DNA of 8,781 nt from an uncultured Eubacteriales bacterium (GTDB lineage Bacteria; Bacillota; Clostridia; Christensenellales; Aristaeellaceae), in NCBI GenBank assembly GCA_900540045.1, contig UQEF01000103.1:1-8781 (forward strand), in the 5' to 3' direction. Every line of letters starts with the position of its first letter. Within the stretch, counting starts at the first letter, position 1. Below, piece after piece: positions 1 through 6,275 of the stretch. Under the pieces are notes generated by a model. It saw only the letters and a program-made list of their open reading frames with translations. It did no database searches and was not told the origin of the DNA. The translations under genes and the position numbers were made by a program.

Positions 1-1489
1 CGAGGCCCGTCTGGTCTCCCTTGACGGGGAAAAGGCTCAGATTGGAAACGAAAAGGACGCGCTCGCGGCCAAGGAGCGCATTCTCAAAACCGCTTTCAAG
101 GTTCAGTCCGTCAAAATGGGCGAAAAGCTCAAAAGGGCGCAGCCGCCCTTCACCACCTCCAGTCTGCAGCAGGAGGCCAGCCGCAAGCTCAATTTCTCGA
201 CCGCCAAAACCATGCAGGTGGTGCAGCAGCTCTATGAGGGCATCGATCTGGGCAAGGCAGGCACGGTGGGTCTGGTCACCTACATCCGCACCGACAGCGT
301 GCGCGTGTCGGCCGAGGCCGTGGAGGCTGCGCGCGGATTTATCTGCGCCCAGTATGGTGAGGAGTACTGCCCTGAGACGCCCAACCAGTACAAGGGACGC
401 AAAAACGCGCAGGACGCCCACGAGGCCATCCGTCCCACCTACATGGAGTATACGCCCGACAGCGTCAAGCCCTTTTTGAGCCGGGAACAGCACAACCTCT
501 ACCGCCTCATCTATGCCCGCTTCCTGGCCAGCCAGATGAAGCCCGCTGTATTTCAGACCATGACGGCGGATATCGTGGGCGATGGGGTAGACATGCGCTA
601 CTACGGCGAGCATATGATTTTCAGCGGCTACCGTGCTGTTTATGTCGAGGGCACGGATGATGAGCAGGAGACCCCTGAAAGCATCCTGCCGGTGCTCAAA
701 GAAGGCAACGATATGGCCTTTGTCGAGGTGGACGCGGTGCAGCATTTCACCCAGCCGCCCGCCCGTTATACCGAGGCCAGCCTGGTGAAAACCCTGGAGG
801 AAAAGGGCATCGGCCGCCCCAGCACCTATGCGCCCACCATTACCACCATCATTTCTCGCGGCTATGTCACCCGGGAGAAAAAGCGTCTGTATCCTACCGA
901 ACTGGGACGCATGGTCACCAGCATGATGACGGAATACTTCGGCCCGATCGTGGATACGCAGTTTACCGCCTCGCTGGAGGATAAGCTGGATGCCGTGGAA
1001 GAGGGCAAAACCGAGTGGCGGCAGATCCTGCGCGATTTTTATCCGCCCTTTGAAAAGATGCTCGGCGTGGCTGAGGAACAGATTGAGAAGGTTGAGGTCA
1101 AGGATGAGGTCAGCAACGTGCCCTGCGAAAAATGTGGCGCGATGATGGTCTATAAAATGGGGCGTTTCGGAAAATTCCTGGCCTGTCCCAATTTTCCGGC
1201 CTGCCGCAACGCCAAGCCCATCGTCCATTACATCGACGCGCCCTGCCCCAAGTGCGGCGCGCGGCTGATGGAAAAGACCAGCAAGAAGAACCGCAGGTTC
1301 TACGGCTGCGAAAACTATCCGGATTGTGATTTTGTCAGCTGGGAAAAGCCCATCGTGGACCGCTGTCCCAAATGCGGCAGCTATATGGTGGAAAAGCCCG
1401 GCAAGCGGGGTGAGGTGGTGCACCTGTGCGCCAACGAAACCTGCCGCTACAAAACATCCGTCCCCAAGCCCGAGGAGGATGAGGACTGA
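1..1489 (+). CDS. topA: DNA topoisomerase I (type IA), 3' part of gene
   Basis: This is the C-terminal part of topoisomerase I, which relaxes negative supercoils by cutting one DNA strand through a covalent 5'-phosphotyrosine link. The reading frame is open from base 2 without a start codon, so the TOPRIM domain and N-terminus lie upstream of the window. The ATG at 116 is internal, because family sequence such as [17 protein letters not shown] continues across it. The catalytic tyrosine is in the motif [12 protein letters not shown] (TAC at 281-283). The conserved segment [17 protein letters not shown] follows near 780-830. The C-terminus carries three four-cysteine zinc fingers, each starting with a CxxC pair (cysteine codons span about 1124-1204, 1244-1327 and 1364-1444), then a short acidic tail, EEDED. 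The stop TGA shares its A with the trmFO start. Identification is very secure; only the upstream part is unseen. Confidence 0.97.
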   Translation, partial: EARLVSLDGEKAQIGNEKDALAAKERILKTAFKVQSVKMGEKLKRAQPPFTTSSLQQEASRKLNFSTAKTMQVVQQLYEGIDLGKAGTVGLVTYIRTDSVRVSAEAVEAARGFICAQYGEEYCPETPNQYKGRKNAQDAHEAIRPTYMEYTPDSVKPFLSREQHNLYRLIYARFLASQMKPAVFQTMTADIVGDGVDMRYYGEHMIFSGYRAVYVEGTDDEQETPESILPVLKEGNDMAFVEVDAVQHFTQPPARYTEASLVKTLEEKGIGRPSTYAPTITTIISRGYVTREKKRLYPTELGRMVTSMMTEYFGPIVDTQFTASLEDKLDAVEEGKTEWRQILRDFYPPFEKMLGVAEEQIEKVEVKDEVSNVPCEKCGAMMVYKMGRFGKFLACPNFPACRNAKPIVHYIDAPCPKCGARLMEKTSKKNRRFYGCENYPDCDFVSWEKPIVDRCPKCGSYMVEKPGKRGEVVHLCANETCRYKTSVPKPEEDED

Positions 1490-2817
1490 TGAGCATACAG
1501 GTCATTGGCGGCGGACTGGCCGGGTGTGAAGCCGCCTGGCAGATCGCCGGGCGCGGTGTGCCCGTGGATCTCTACGAAATGAAGCCGTGCCTTAAAACTC
1601 CGGCCCAGCACCTGGATACCATGGCCGAACTGGTGTGCAGCAACAGCCTGCGCAGCGACCGCCTTTCCAATGCCGTGGGGCTGCTCAAGGCCGAAATGCG
1701 CATGCTGGATTCTCTCATCATGCGTGCGGCGGATGAAAACGCCGTACCCGCCGGCGGCGCGCTGGCGGTGGACCGCGTGGGCTTCTCCGCGGCGGTGGAC
1801 AAGGCGGTCCGGCAGCATCCGCTCATTACCGTTCATGAGCAAGAGGTCACCGACATCCCCAGGGAAGGTACAGTCATCATCGCTTCCGGCCCTCTGACCA
1901 GCGATGCGCTCTCCGAGGCCATCTCCCGCATGGAGGGGCTGGATACGCTCCATTTTTACGACGCAGCCGCCCCCATCGTGACCGCGGACAGTCTGGACAT
2001 GGACAAGGTATTTTGCATGTCCCGCTATGATCGCGGCGCGGATTACCTCAACTGTCCCATGAACCGCGAGGAATACCTGGCCTTCGTTCACGCGCTGCAA
2101 ACCGCAGAAACGGTGCCTGTTCGCGGCTTTGAGGAAAGCGCCGTCTTTGAGGGATGCATGCCCATCGAAAGCATGGCCAAGCGCGGCGATATGGCCGTGG
2201 CCTTCGGACCCCTCAAACCCGTGGGCCTGCGCGACCCGCGCACGGGCCGTGAGCCGTTTGCTGTGGTGCAGCTTCGTCGGGATAACTTCTCCGGCACACT
2301 GTATAATCTGGTGGGCTTTCAGACGCGCCTGACCTATCCTGAGCAGCGGCGCGTATTTCGTATGATTCCCGGACTGGAAAATGCGGAATTTGCCCGCCTG
2401 GGCGTGATGCACCGCAACACCTTTCTCAACAGCCCCGGATTTTTGGACGATACCTATCGCGTGATCCGCGAGCCGCGCCTGGCTTTCGCGGGACAGATCA
2501 CCGGTGTGGAGGGGTATGTGGAGAGTGCGGCCAGCGGCCTCCTGTGCGGCCTGAGCGCCGCGCTGCGCGAGCTGGGCAGGGAACCGCCGCACTTCAGCGG
2601 GCGCACCGCCATCGGCGCGATGGCGCGCTATGTATCCACGCCCAACAAGCGCTTTCAGCCCATGAACTGCGCCTTCGGTCTGATCGACCCGCTGGAGGTC
2701 CGGCCCGGGGAAAAGCGCATCCGCAACAAGCAGCAGCGCTATGAAAAAATATCGGAACGCGCATTGCTGGAATTGGACCTGATTTTGGGACAGATGGAGC
2801 AAGAAGCGCTTTCCTAA
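1489..2817 (+). CDS. trmFO: Methylenetetrahydrofolate--tRNA-(uracil-5-)-methyltransferase TrmFO
   Basis: TrmFO makes 5-methyluridine at position 54 in the T-loop of tRNAs, taking the methylene group from 5,10-methylenetetrahydrofolate and reducing it with FADH2. The protein is 442 aa, normal for the family. The N-terminal FAD-binding glycine motif is [13 protein letters not shown] (residues 4-16). Diagnostic family stretches follow: [11 protein letters not shown] (Cys50) and [14 protein letters not shown], whose Cys223 corresponds to the catalytic Cys226 of the B. subtilis enzyme as I recall it. A C-terminal FAD-contacting segment reads [18 protein letters not shown]. The start ATG overlaps the topA stop by one base, and GAGGAGG at 1472-1478 gives a good ribosome binding site inside topA, so the two genes are probably cotranscribed and translationally coupled. 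topA-trmFO adjacency is standard in Bacillota. No clear terminator follows the stop. Confidence 0.97.
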   Translation: MSIQVIGGGLAGCEAAWQIAGRGVPVDLYEMKPCLKTPAQHLDTMAELVCSNSLRSDRLSNAVGLLKAEMRMLDSLIMRAADENAVPAGGALAVDRVGFSAAVDKAVRQHPLITVHEQEVTDIPREGTVIIASGPLTSDALSEAISRMEGLDTLHFYDAAAPIVTADSLDMDKVFCMSRYDRGADYLNCPMNREEYLAFVHALQTAETVPVRGFEESAVFEGCMPIESMAKRGDMAVAFGPLKPVGLRDPRTGREPFAVVQLRRDNFSGTLYNLVGFQTRLTYPEQRRVFRMIPGLENAEFARLGVMHRNTFLNSPGFLDDTYRVIREPRLAFAGQITGVEGYVESAASGLLCGLSAALRELGREPPHFSGRTAIGAMARYVSTPNKRFQPMNCAFGLIDPLEVRPGEKRIRNKQQRYEKISERALLELDLILGQMEQEALS

Positions 2818-2820
2818 TCC

Positions 2821-2869
2821 CGTTTTTCTATGCTATGCTAGACGCACCACCGATGAGGAGGAAACAACC
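2821..2869 (+). promoter_or_regulatory. Probable promoter and ribosome binding site of the exported hydrolase
   Basis: The short gap after trmFO contains TATGCTATGCT at 2829-2839. The second copy, TATGCT at 2834-2839, is preceded by TGC at 2831-2833, which makes an extended -10 element, four of six bases matching TATAAT. The possible -35, TTCCTA at 2811-2816 across the trmFO stop, is a poor match at 17-bp spacing. A strong ribosome binding site, GAGGAGG at 2855-2861, lies eight bases before the ATG. The nine bases GCTATGCTA (2832-2840) recur exactly at 6232-6240 in the promoter of the downstream amidohydrolase, which supports this reading. Read-through from trmFO is also possible. Confidence 0.5.
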
Positions 2870-4267
2870 ATGAAACGCGCAATCGCTCTGACGCTGATGC
2901 TGACGGTCATCCTCGCTTGTCTGCCCGCCGTGTCGCTGGCCGCCAAGCAAATGGAGGACGGCGTGCCGGTGTGGAATGAGGAAACGGTCCGTCAATATGC
3001 GCTGGACTACATCGAAGGCAAATCCATGAGTCGCCTGTGGGGCTACTATGACCTTCAAATCCGCCGCTATATGCCCATGGAAACCTATGAGGCCATGCTG
3101 ACCGATCTGGAATGGATGACAGGCGCCTTTATCGAGCTGGGAAGCTATCGCTGCTTTGAAGAGCCGGAAAATCAGCTGAAAACGCATGTGCTTCATCTGA
3201 TTATGGAAAAGCAGGATCTGGACATGTACTTTACCCATAAGAACAAAGAGGATGACTGGGAAGTCATGGCCCTCGAATTCGTACCTGCGGAAAAAGAAGC
3301 GGTCAGCGATGGCAGCGACATGCTGGTGGGCGGCGAGGTGACCGCAGAACCGGATTATGTGGAAACCGACGTAACGGTGGGGCAGGCGCCCTATACACTT
3401 GAGGGCGTGCTGGCCATGCCAAAGGAAGCGAGTGAGGAAACGCCCGTTCCCGCATGCGTCTTTGTCCATGATTTCGGCGCGCATGACCGCGATCTCACCA
3501 TGGGCCAGACCACTTTCTTTGCAGACCTCGCGGGCGCTTTGGGCGAAATGGGCGTGGCCTCCCTGCGCTATGACAGCCGCGCCTATGCCTACCCGGATGC
3601 GCAGGCGGAAACCGTCTGGGACGAAGCTGTGGAGGACGCGCTGGCCGCCTGCCAGATGCTCAGGGAAAATCCGCTGGTGGACCAGGAGCGCATCGTGCTG
3701 GTGGGCCTGGGCTTTGGGGGGATGATCGCGCCCCGCATCGTTTCTCAGTCCGAGGGCGGCTATACGGCCATGATTCTTCTGGGCAGCACGCCCAGGACGC
3801 TGCTTGAGTGGTATTGTGATGCGCAGCCGGAGGCCTGTGCCGCGCTGGGCGAGGAAACGCAGGACATCATTGAAAAGATGCTCAAGAAGGTTTCTTCCGT
3901 CAGCGAGGAGGAGGCCCGTGCGCTCACGCTGTTTGGCAAAAACGGCTACTATTTCTGGGAGGACCTGCACTATAACGCCGTGGAGCTGATCAAGGAGCTC
4001 AAGGTACCCACCTATATCGGACAGGGCAGGCGCGACCCGATCGTATCCGAGGAGGAGGGCCGCATCGCCTACGCCGACGCCATCGGTGACAACATGACCT
4101 TTATGAGCTTCAAGGCGTTCCGGGGTCTCAACCACATTTTGATGAATGATCTCACCGTAGATGAAAACGGCCTGCCGGAATACGCCGTCGCTACCCATAT
4201 TGATACGCAGGCGGGGCGCACGCTGGCCCAGTGGGTGCTGAACCTGTTTATGATCGAGGAGGAATGA
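2870..4267 (+). CDS. Exported DUF3887-like / alpha/beta-hydrolase protein lacking the nucleophile serine
   Basis: The protein is 465 aa. Residues 1-24 form a signal peptide: KR, a hydrophobic stretch, then SLA before a likely cleavage site near residue 24. A lipoprotein reading at Cys17 is weaker because ILAC is a poor lipobox. Residues about 36-140 resemble DUF3887, a small domain often fused to exported hydrolases. Residues about 165-465 are an alpha/beta hydrolase, with VFVHDFGAHDRD (197-208), ASLRYDSRAYAY (230-241) and MIAPRI (285-290) matching relatives that usually read VHGSGPxDRD and GHSLGGMLAPRI. The acid and histidine are kept (GRRD, Asp389; GLNH, His422). The elbow reads VGLGFGG, so the nucleophile position is Gly281 (GGC, 3710-3712) rather than Ser, and the usual HG of the oxyanion loop is HD. 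It may be an inactive, binding-only relative. The substrate is unknown. hslV starts six bases downstream. Fold call secure, activity doubtful. Confidence 0.85.
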   Translation: MKRAIALTLMLTVILACLPAVSLAAKQMEDGVPVWNEETVRQYALDYIEGKSMSRLWGYYDLQIRRYMPMETYEAMLTDLEWMTGAFIELGSYRCFEEPENQLKTHVLHLIMEKQDLDMYFTHKNKEDDWEVMALEFVPAEKEAVSDGSDMLVGGEVTAEPDYVETDVTVGQAPYTLEGVLAMPKEASEETPVPACVFVHDFGAHDRDLTMGQTTFFADLAGALGEMGVASLRYDSRAYAYPDAQAETVWDEAVEDALAACQMLRENPLVDQERIVLVGLGFGGMIAPRIVSQSEGGYTAMILLGSTPRTLLEWYCDAQPEACAALGEETQDIIEKMLKKVSSVSEEEARALTLFGKNGYYFWEDLHYNAVELIKELKVPTYIGQGRRDPIVSEEEGRIAYADAIGDNMTFMSFKAFRGLNHILMNDLTVDENGLPEYAVATHIDTQAGRTLAQWVLNLFMIEEE

Positions 4268-4273
4268 TCCGAA

Positions 4274-4807
4274 ATGACCATGAAGGGAACCACCATCTGC
4301 GCCGTTAAGCGCGGCGATCAGGTGGCCATCGCCGGAGACGGACAGGTGACCATGGGAGAAAACACCGTTTTCAAATCCAGCGCCAAAAAGGTTCGCCGGC
4401 TCTATGAAGGAAGGGTGATCGCCGGTTTTGCAGGCGCCGTGGCCGACGCTTTTACGCTGTGCGAGCGCTTTGAGGAAAAGCTGACCCAGTGCGGCGGCAA
4501 TCTGGAACGCGCCGCGGTCAATCTGGCGCAGGAATGGCGCGGTGACAGCGCCATCCGAAAGCTGGAAAGCATGCTGATTGTGGCGGATAAAAACACACTG
4601 CTGGTTTTGAGCGGCAACGGCGAGGTGATCGACCCGGACGACGGCGTATGTGCCATCGGCTCCGGCGGCAATTTCGCCCTGGCGGCGGCGCGTGCTCTGG
4701 TGCGCAACACCAGCCTTTCAGCCGAAGAAATCGCCGTGAAGGCATTGGAGGTAGCCGCATCCATCTGCGTGTTTACCAACGACCATATCACCGTTGAAAC
4801 GCTCTAG
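4274..4807 (+). CDS. hslV: HslV, proteolytic subunit of the HslUV (ClpYQ) protease
   Basis: HslV forms the double-hexameric proteolytic chamber of HslUV, a cytoplasmic ATP-dependent protease related to the proteasome beta subunit. The protein is 177 aa. Family motifs include [45 protein letters not shown] and [16 protein letters not shown]. The catalytic N-terminal threonine should be Thr6 (ACC at 4289-4291) after removal of MTMKG. Numbered from there, Asp17 and Lys33 fall where the family has its active-site residues, which supports this assignment. The ATG at 4274 is preferred because AGGAGG at 4257-4262, inside the end of the upstream gene, is 11 bases away; the in-frame ATG at 4280 would be 17 away and would give a three-residue propeptide. 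Translation is probably coupled to the hydrolase, and hslU follows at once. Confidence 0.96.
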   Translation: MTMKGTTICAVKRGDQVAIAGDGQVTMGENTVFKSSAKKVRRLYEGRVIAGFAGAVADAFTLCERFEEKLTQCGGNLERAAVNLAQEWRGDSAIRKLESMLIVADKNTLLVLSGNGEVIDPDDGVCAIGSGGNFALAAARALVRNTSLSAEEIAVKALEVAASICVFTNDHITVETL

Positions 4808-4811
4808 GAGG
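4806..4811 (+). promoter_or_regulatory. Ribosome binding site that sets the hslU start
   Basis: AGGAGG begins inside the TAG stop of hslV and lies six bases before the ATG at 4818. This fixes hslU translation at 4818 rather than at the in-frame ATG at 4794, which lies inside hslV, would add eight residues absent from the usual HslU N-terminus, and has no comparable site upstream. Confidence 0.85.
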
Positions 4812-4817
4812 CAGGTC

Positions 4818-6185
4818 ATGAAGGAATTGACACCCAGAGAGATCATGCGGGAGCTCAACCGCTACATCATCGGCCAGGATGAGGCCAAGCGGGCGGTGGC
4901 CATCGCCCTGCGCAACCGTTACCGCCGTGCCCAGCTGGATGAGGACATCCGCAATGAAATCAGTCCCAAGAACATCCTGATGATCGGTCCCACGGGCGTG
5001 GGCAAAACGGAGATCGCCCGCAGGCTCGCCAAGCTGGTCAATGCGCCGTTCGTCAAGGTGGAAGCCACCAAGTTTACCGAAGTGGGCTATGTGGGCCGCG
5101 ACGTGGAAAGCATCATCCGCGACCTCATGGAGAATGCTGTCCGAATGGTGCGAAACGAGTTTTCCAAACGGGTGGAAGCCCGTGCGTCCGTCCTGGCGGA
5201 GGACCGCCTGGCCTCGCTGCTGGTCAACCCGCCCAAGAAGAACGCAGGCAATCCGTTTGAGTTTTTGCTGGGCGGCAAGAAAGAGCCGGAACTTCCCAAA
5301 GAGGAGCAGGACAAGCTGGCGCTGCGGCGCGAGGATGTGCTCGCCCAGCTGCGCAGCGGGCAGCTGGAGGACCGGGAAATCGAAATCGAAGTAGAGGACA
5401 CGCTGCCGCAGCTGGAAGTGGGCGGCAACTCCATCAACATCGGCGACATGATGGGCGGCATGATGCCCAAAAAGACGAAAATCCGTCGCGTCAAGGTCAA
5501 GGAGGCGCGCAGGATTCTTCTTGAGGAGGAATCCGACAAGCTCATCGACGAGGACGAGGTGCGCGAGGAGGCCATCCGCCGGGCCGAGCAGCAGGGCATC
5601 GTCTTTATCGATGAAATCGACAAGGTCGCGGGCCGCTCTTCCGGCGGCCATGGCCCCGACGTCAGCCGCGAGGGCGTACAGCGCGATATCCTGCCCATCG
5701 TGGAGGGCAGCACCGTCAACACCAAGTACGGCGCGGTACGCACGGATTTCATGCTCTTTATCGCGGCGGGTGCGTTCCATGTGGCCAAGGTGACGGACCT
5801 GATTCCCGAGCTCCAGGGCCGCTTCCCCGTCCATGTGACGCTCAAGAGCCTGACCCAGGAGGACTTCAAGGCCATCCTGACACAGCCCGAAAATGCGCTT
5901 ACCCGGCAGTATGAGGCACTGCTGGCAGTGGACAAGGTGTTCCTTTCCTTTGAGGACAGCGCCATTGAGGCCATTGCGCACGCGGCTTACGTGATGAACG
6001 AAACCAGGGAGGACATCGGTGCGCGCCGCTTGTTTGCGGTCTTTGAAAAACTGCTGGAGGATATCAGCTTCAACGCCGGCGGTGAGGAAATGCCCAACGT
6101 GTATCTCAATATCAATGGGGATTACGTCATAGAGCACCTGGGCAAGGACGAGGTGACCATGGACTTCAAGCGATATATACTTTGA
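4818..6185 (+). CDS. hslU: HslU, ATPase and unfoldase subunit of the HslUV protease
   Basis: HslU is the hexameric AAA+ ring that recognises, unfolds and threads substrates into HslV. From the chosen start the protein is 455 aa (MKELTPREIMRELNRYIIGQ), typical for the family. The Walker A motif GPTGVGKT is at residues 57-64, the pore loop GYVGRD at 90-95, and Walker B IVFIDEID at 261-268. Between them, about 105-240, lies the HslU-specific I domain, with a Gly/Met-rich stretch DMMGGMM near 210. DVSREGVQRD (281-290), the arginine-finger segment ELQGRFP (Arg335) and the sensor-2 motif GARRL (401-405) follow. The C-terminus FKRYIL fits the conserved tail that docks into HslV and activates it. Sensor-region FIAAGAF has Ala where E. 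coli HslU has Ser (FIASGAF), which I regard as minor. A hairpin follows the stop; codY does not. Confidence 0.97.
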   Translation: MKELTPREIMRELNRYIIGQDEAKRAVAIALRNRYRRAQLDEDIRNEISPKNILMIGPTGVGKTEIARRLAKLVNAPFVKVEATKFTEVGYVGRDVESIIRDLMENAVRMVRNEFSKRVEARASVLAEDRLASLLVNPPKKNAGNPFEFLLGGKKEPELPKEEQDKLALRREDVLAQLRSGQLEDREIEIEVEDTLPQLEVGGNSINIGDMMGGMMPKKTKIRRVKVKEARRILLEEESDKLIDEDEVREEAIRRAEQQGIVFIDEIDKVAGRSSGGHGPDVSREGVQRDILPIVEGSTVNTKYGAVRTDFMLFIAAGAFHVAKVTDLIPELQGRFPVHVTLKSLTQEDFKAILTQPENALTRQYEALLAVDKVFLSFEDSAIEAIAHAAYVMNETREDIGARRLFAVFEKLLEDISFNAGGEEMPNVYLNINGDYVIEHLGKDEVTMDFKRYIL

Positions 6186-6189
6186 GCAA

Positions 6190-6220
6190 AGAGGGGAGCG
6201 GCATTTGCCGTTCCCTTTTC
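6190..6220 (+). terminator. Probable Rho-independent terminator after hslU
   Basis: Five bases after the hslU stop, the strand can fold into a stem of about 13 pairs: AGAGGGGAGCGGC (6190-6202) against GCCGTTCCCTTTT (6207-6219), with a four-base ATTT loop. Ten pairs are Watson-Crick and three are G-T wobbles (6198/6211, 6193/6216, 6191/6218). The T-run is only four bases and partly inside the stem, so termination may be incomplete. The downstream arm also overlaps the -35 of the next promoter. Confidence 0.65.
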
Positions 6221-6244
6221 AAATGCGGAGAGCTATGCTATAAT
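6216..6244 (+). promoter_or_regulatory. Sigma-A-type extended -10 promoter of the amidohydrolase unit
   Basis: A perfect -10, TATAAT at 6239-6244, is preceded by TGC at 6236-6238, giving a consensus extended -10. The -35 candidate TTTTCA at 6216-6221 matches TTGACA at four of six positions with an ideal 17-base spacer. This is the best promoter in the window. Transcription would start near 6251, leaving a leader of about 25 bases. Confidence 0.8.
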
Positions 6245-6258
6245 GAGGCCACCGACAA

Positions 6259-6264
6259 AGGAGG
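6259..6264 (+). promoter_or_regulatory. Ribosome binding site that sets the amidohydrolase start
   Basis: AGGAGG ends 11 bases before the ATG at 6276. The longer in-frame ATG at 6243 is rejected because it lies inside the -10 element, upstream of the expected transcription start, and would add a peptide (MRPPTKEEDGS) encoded by the ribosome binding site itself. Confidence 0.85.
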
Positions 6265-6275
6265 AAGATGGTTCC

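Noticed and set aside
116..1489. ATG at 116 as the start of a complete short gene
   Set aside because: The frame stays open upstream to base 2 and the sequence on both sides matches topoisomerase I continuously, so the ATG is an internal methionine of a gene cut by the window edge.
1447..2802. Long open frame of 451 codons on the - strand across trmFO
   Set aside because: It mirrors the trmFO codons. Its translation is rich in His, Gly, Ala and Arg without a recognisable family, and GC-rich genes that avoid TTA, CTA and TCA codons regularly leave one reverse frame open. trmFO itself is unmistakable.
2803..2827. Possible terminator after trmFO (AAGCGCTT followed downstream by TTTTT at 2823-2827)
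   Set aside because: The palindrome AAGCGCTT at 2804-2811 has no loop and cannot form a stable hairpin, and it lies within the end of the gene, away from the T-run.
2870..2944. Lipoprotein signal with Cys17
   Set aside because: The residues before the cysteine (I-L-A) fit the lipobox poorly at -2, and a better signal peptidase I site (S-L-A) follows a longer hydrophobic stretch.
2828..4198. 456-codon open frame on the - strand across the hydrolase gene
   Set aside because: Same cause as at trmFO. There is no ribosome binding site or family resemblance, while the + strand has a signal peptide, ribosome binding site and hydrolase motifs.
4788..6137. 449-codon open frame on the - strand across hslU (and a 392-codon one at 6219-7397 across the amidohydrolase)
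   Set aside because: Both are reverse shadows of strongly conserved genes, in the same relative frame each time. Several such frames in a row reflect codon use, not a set of antisense genes.
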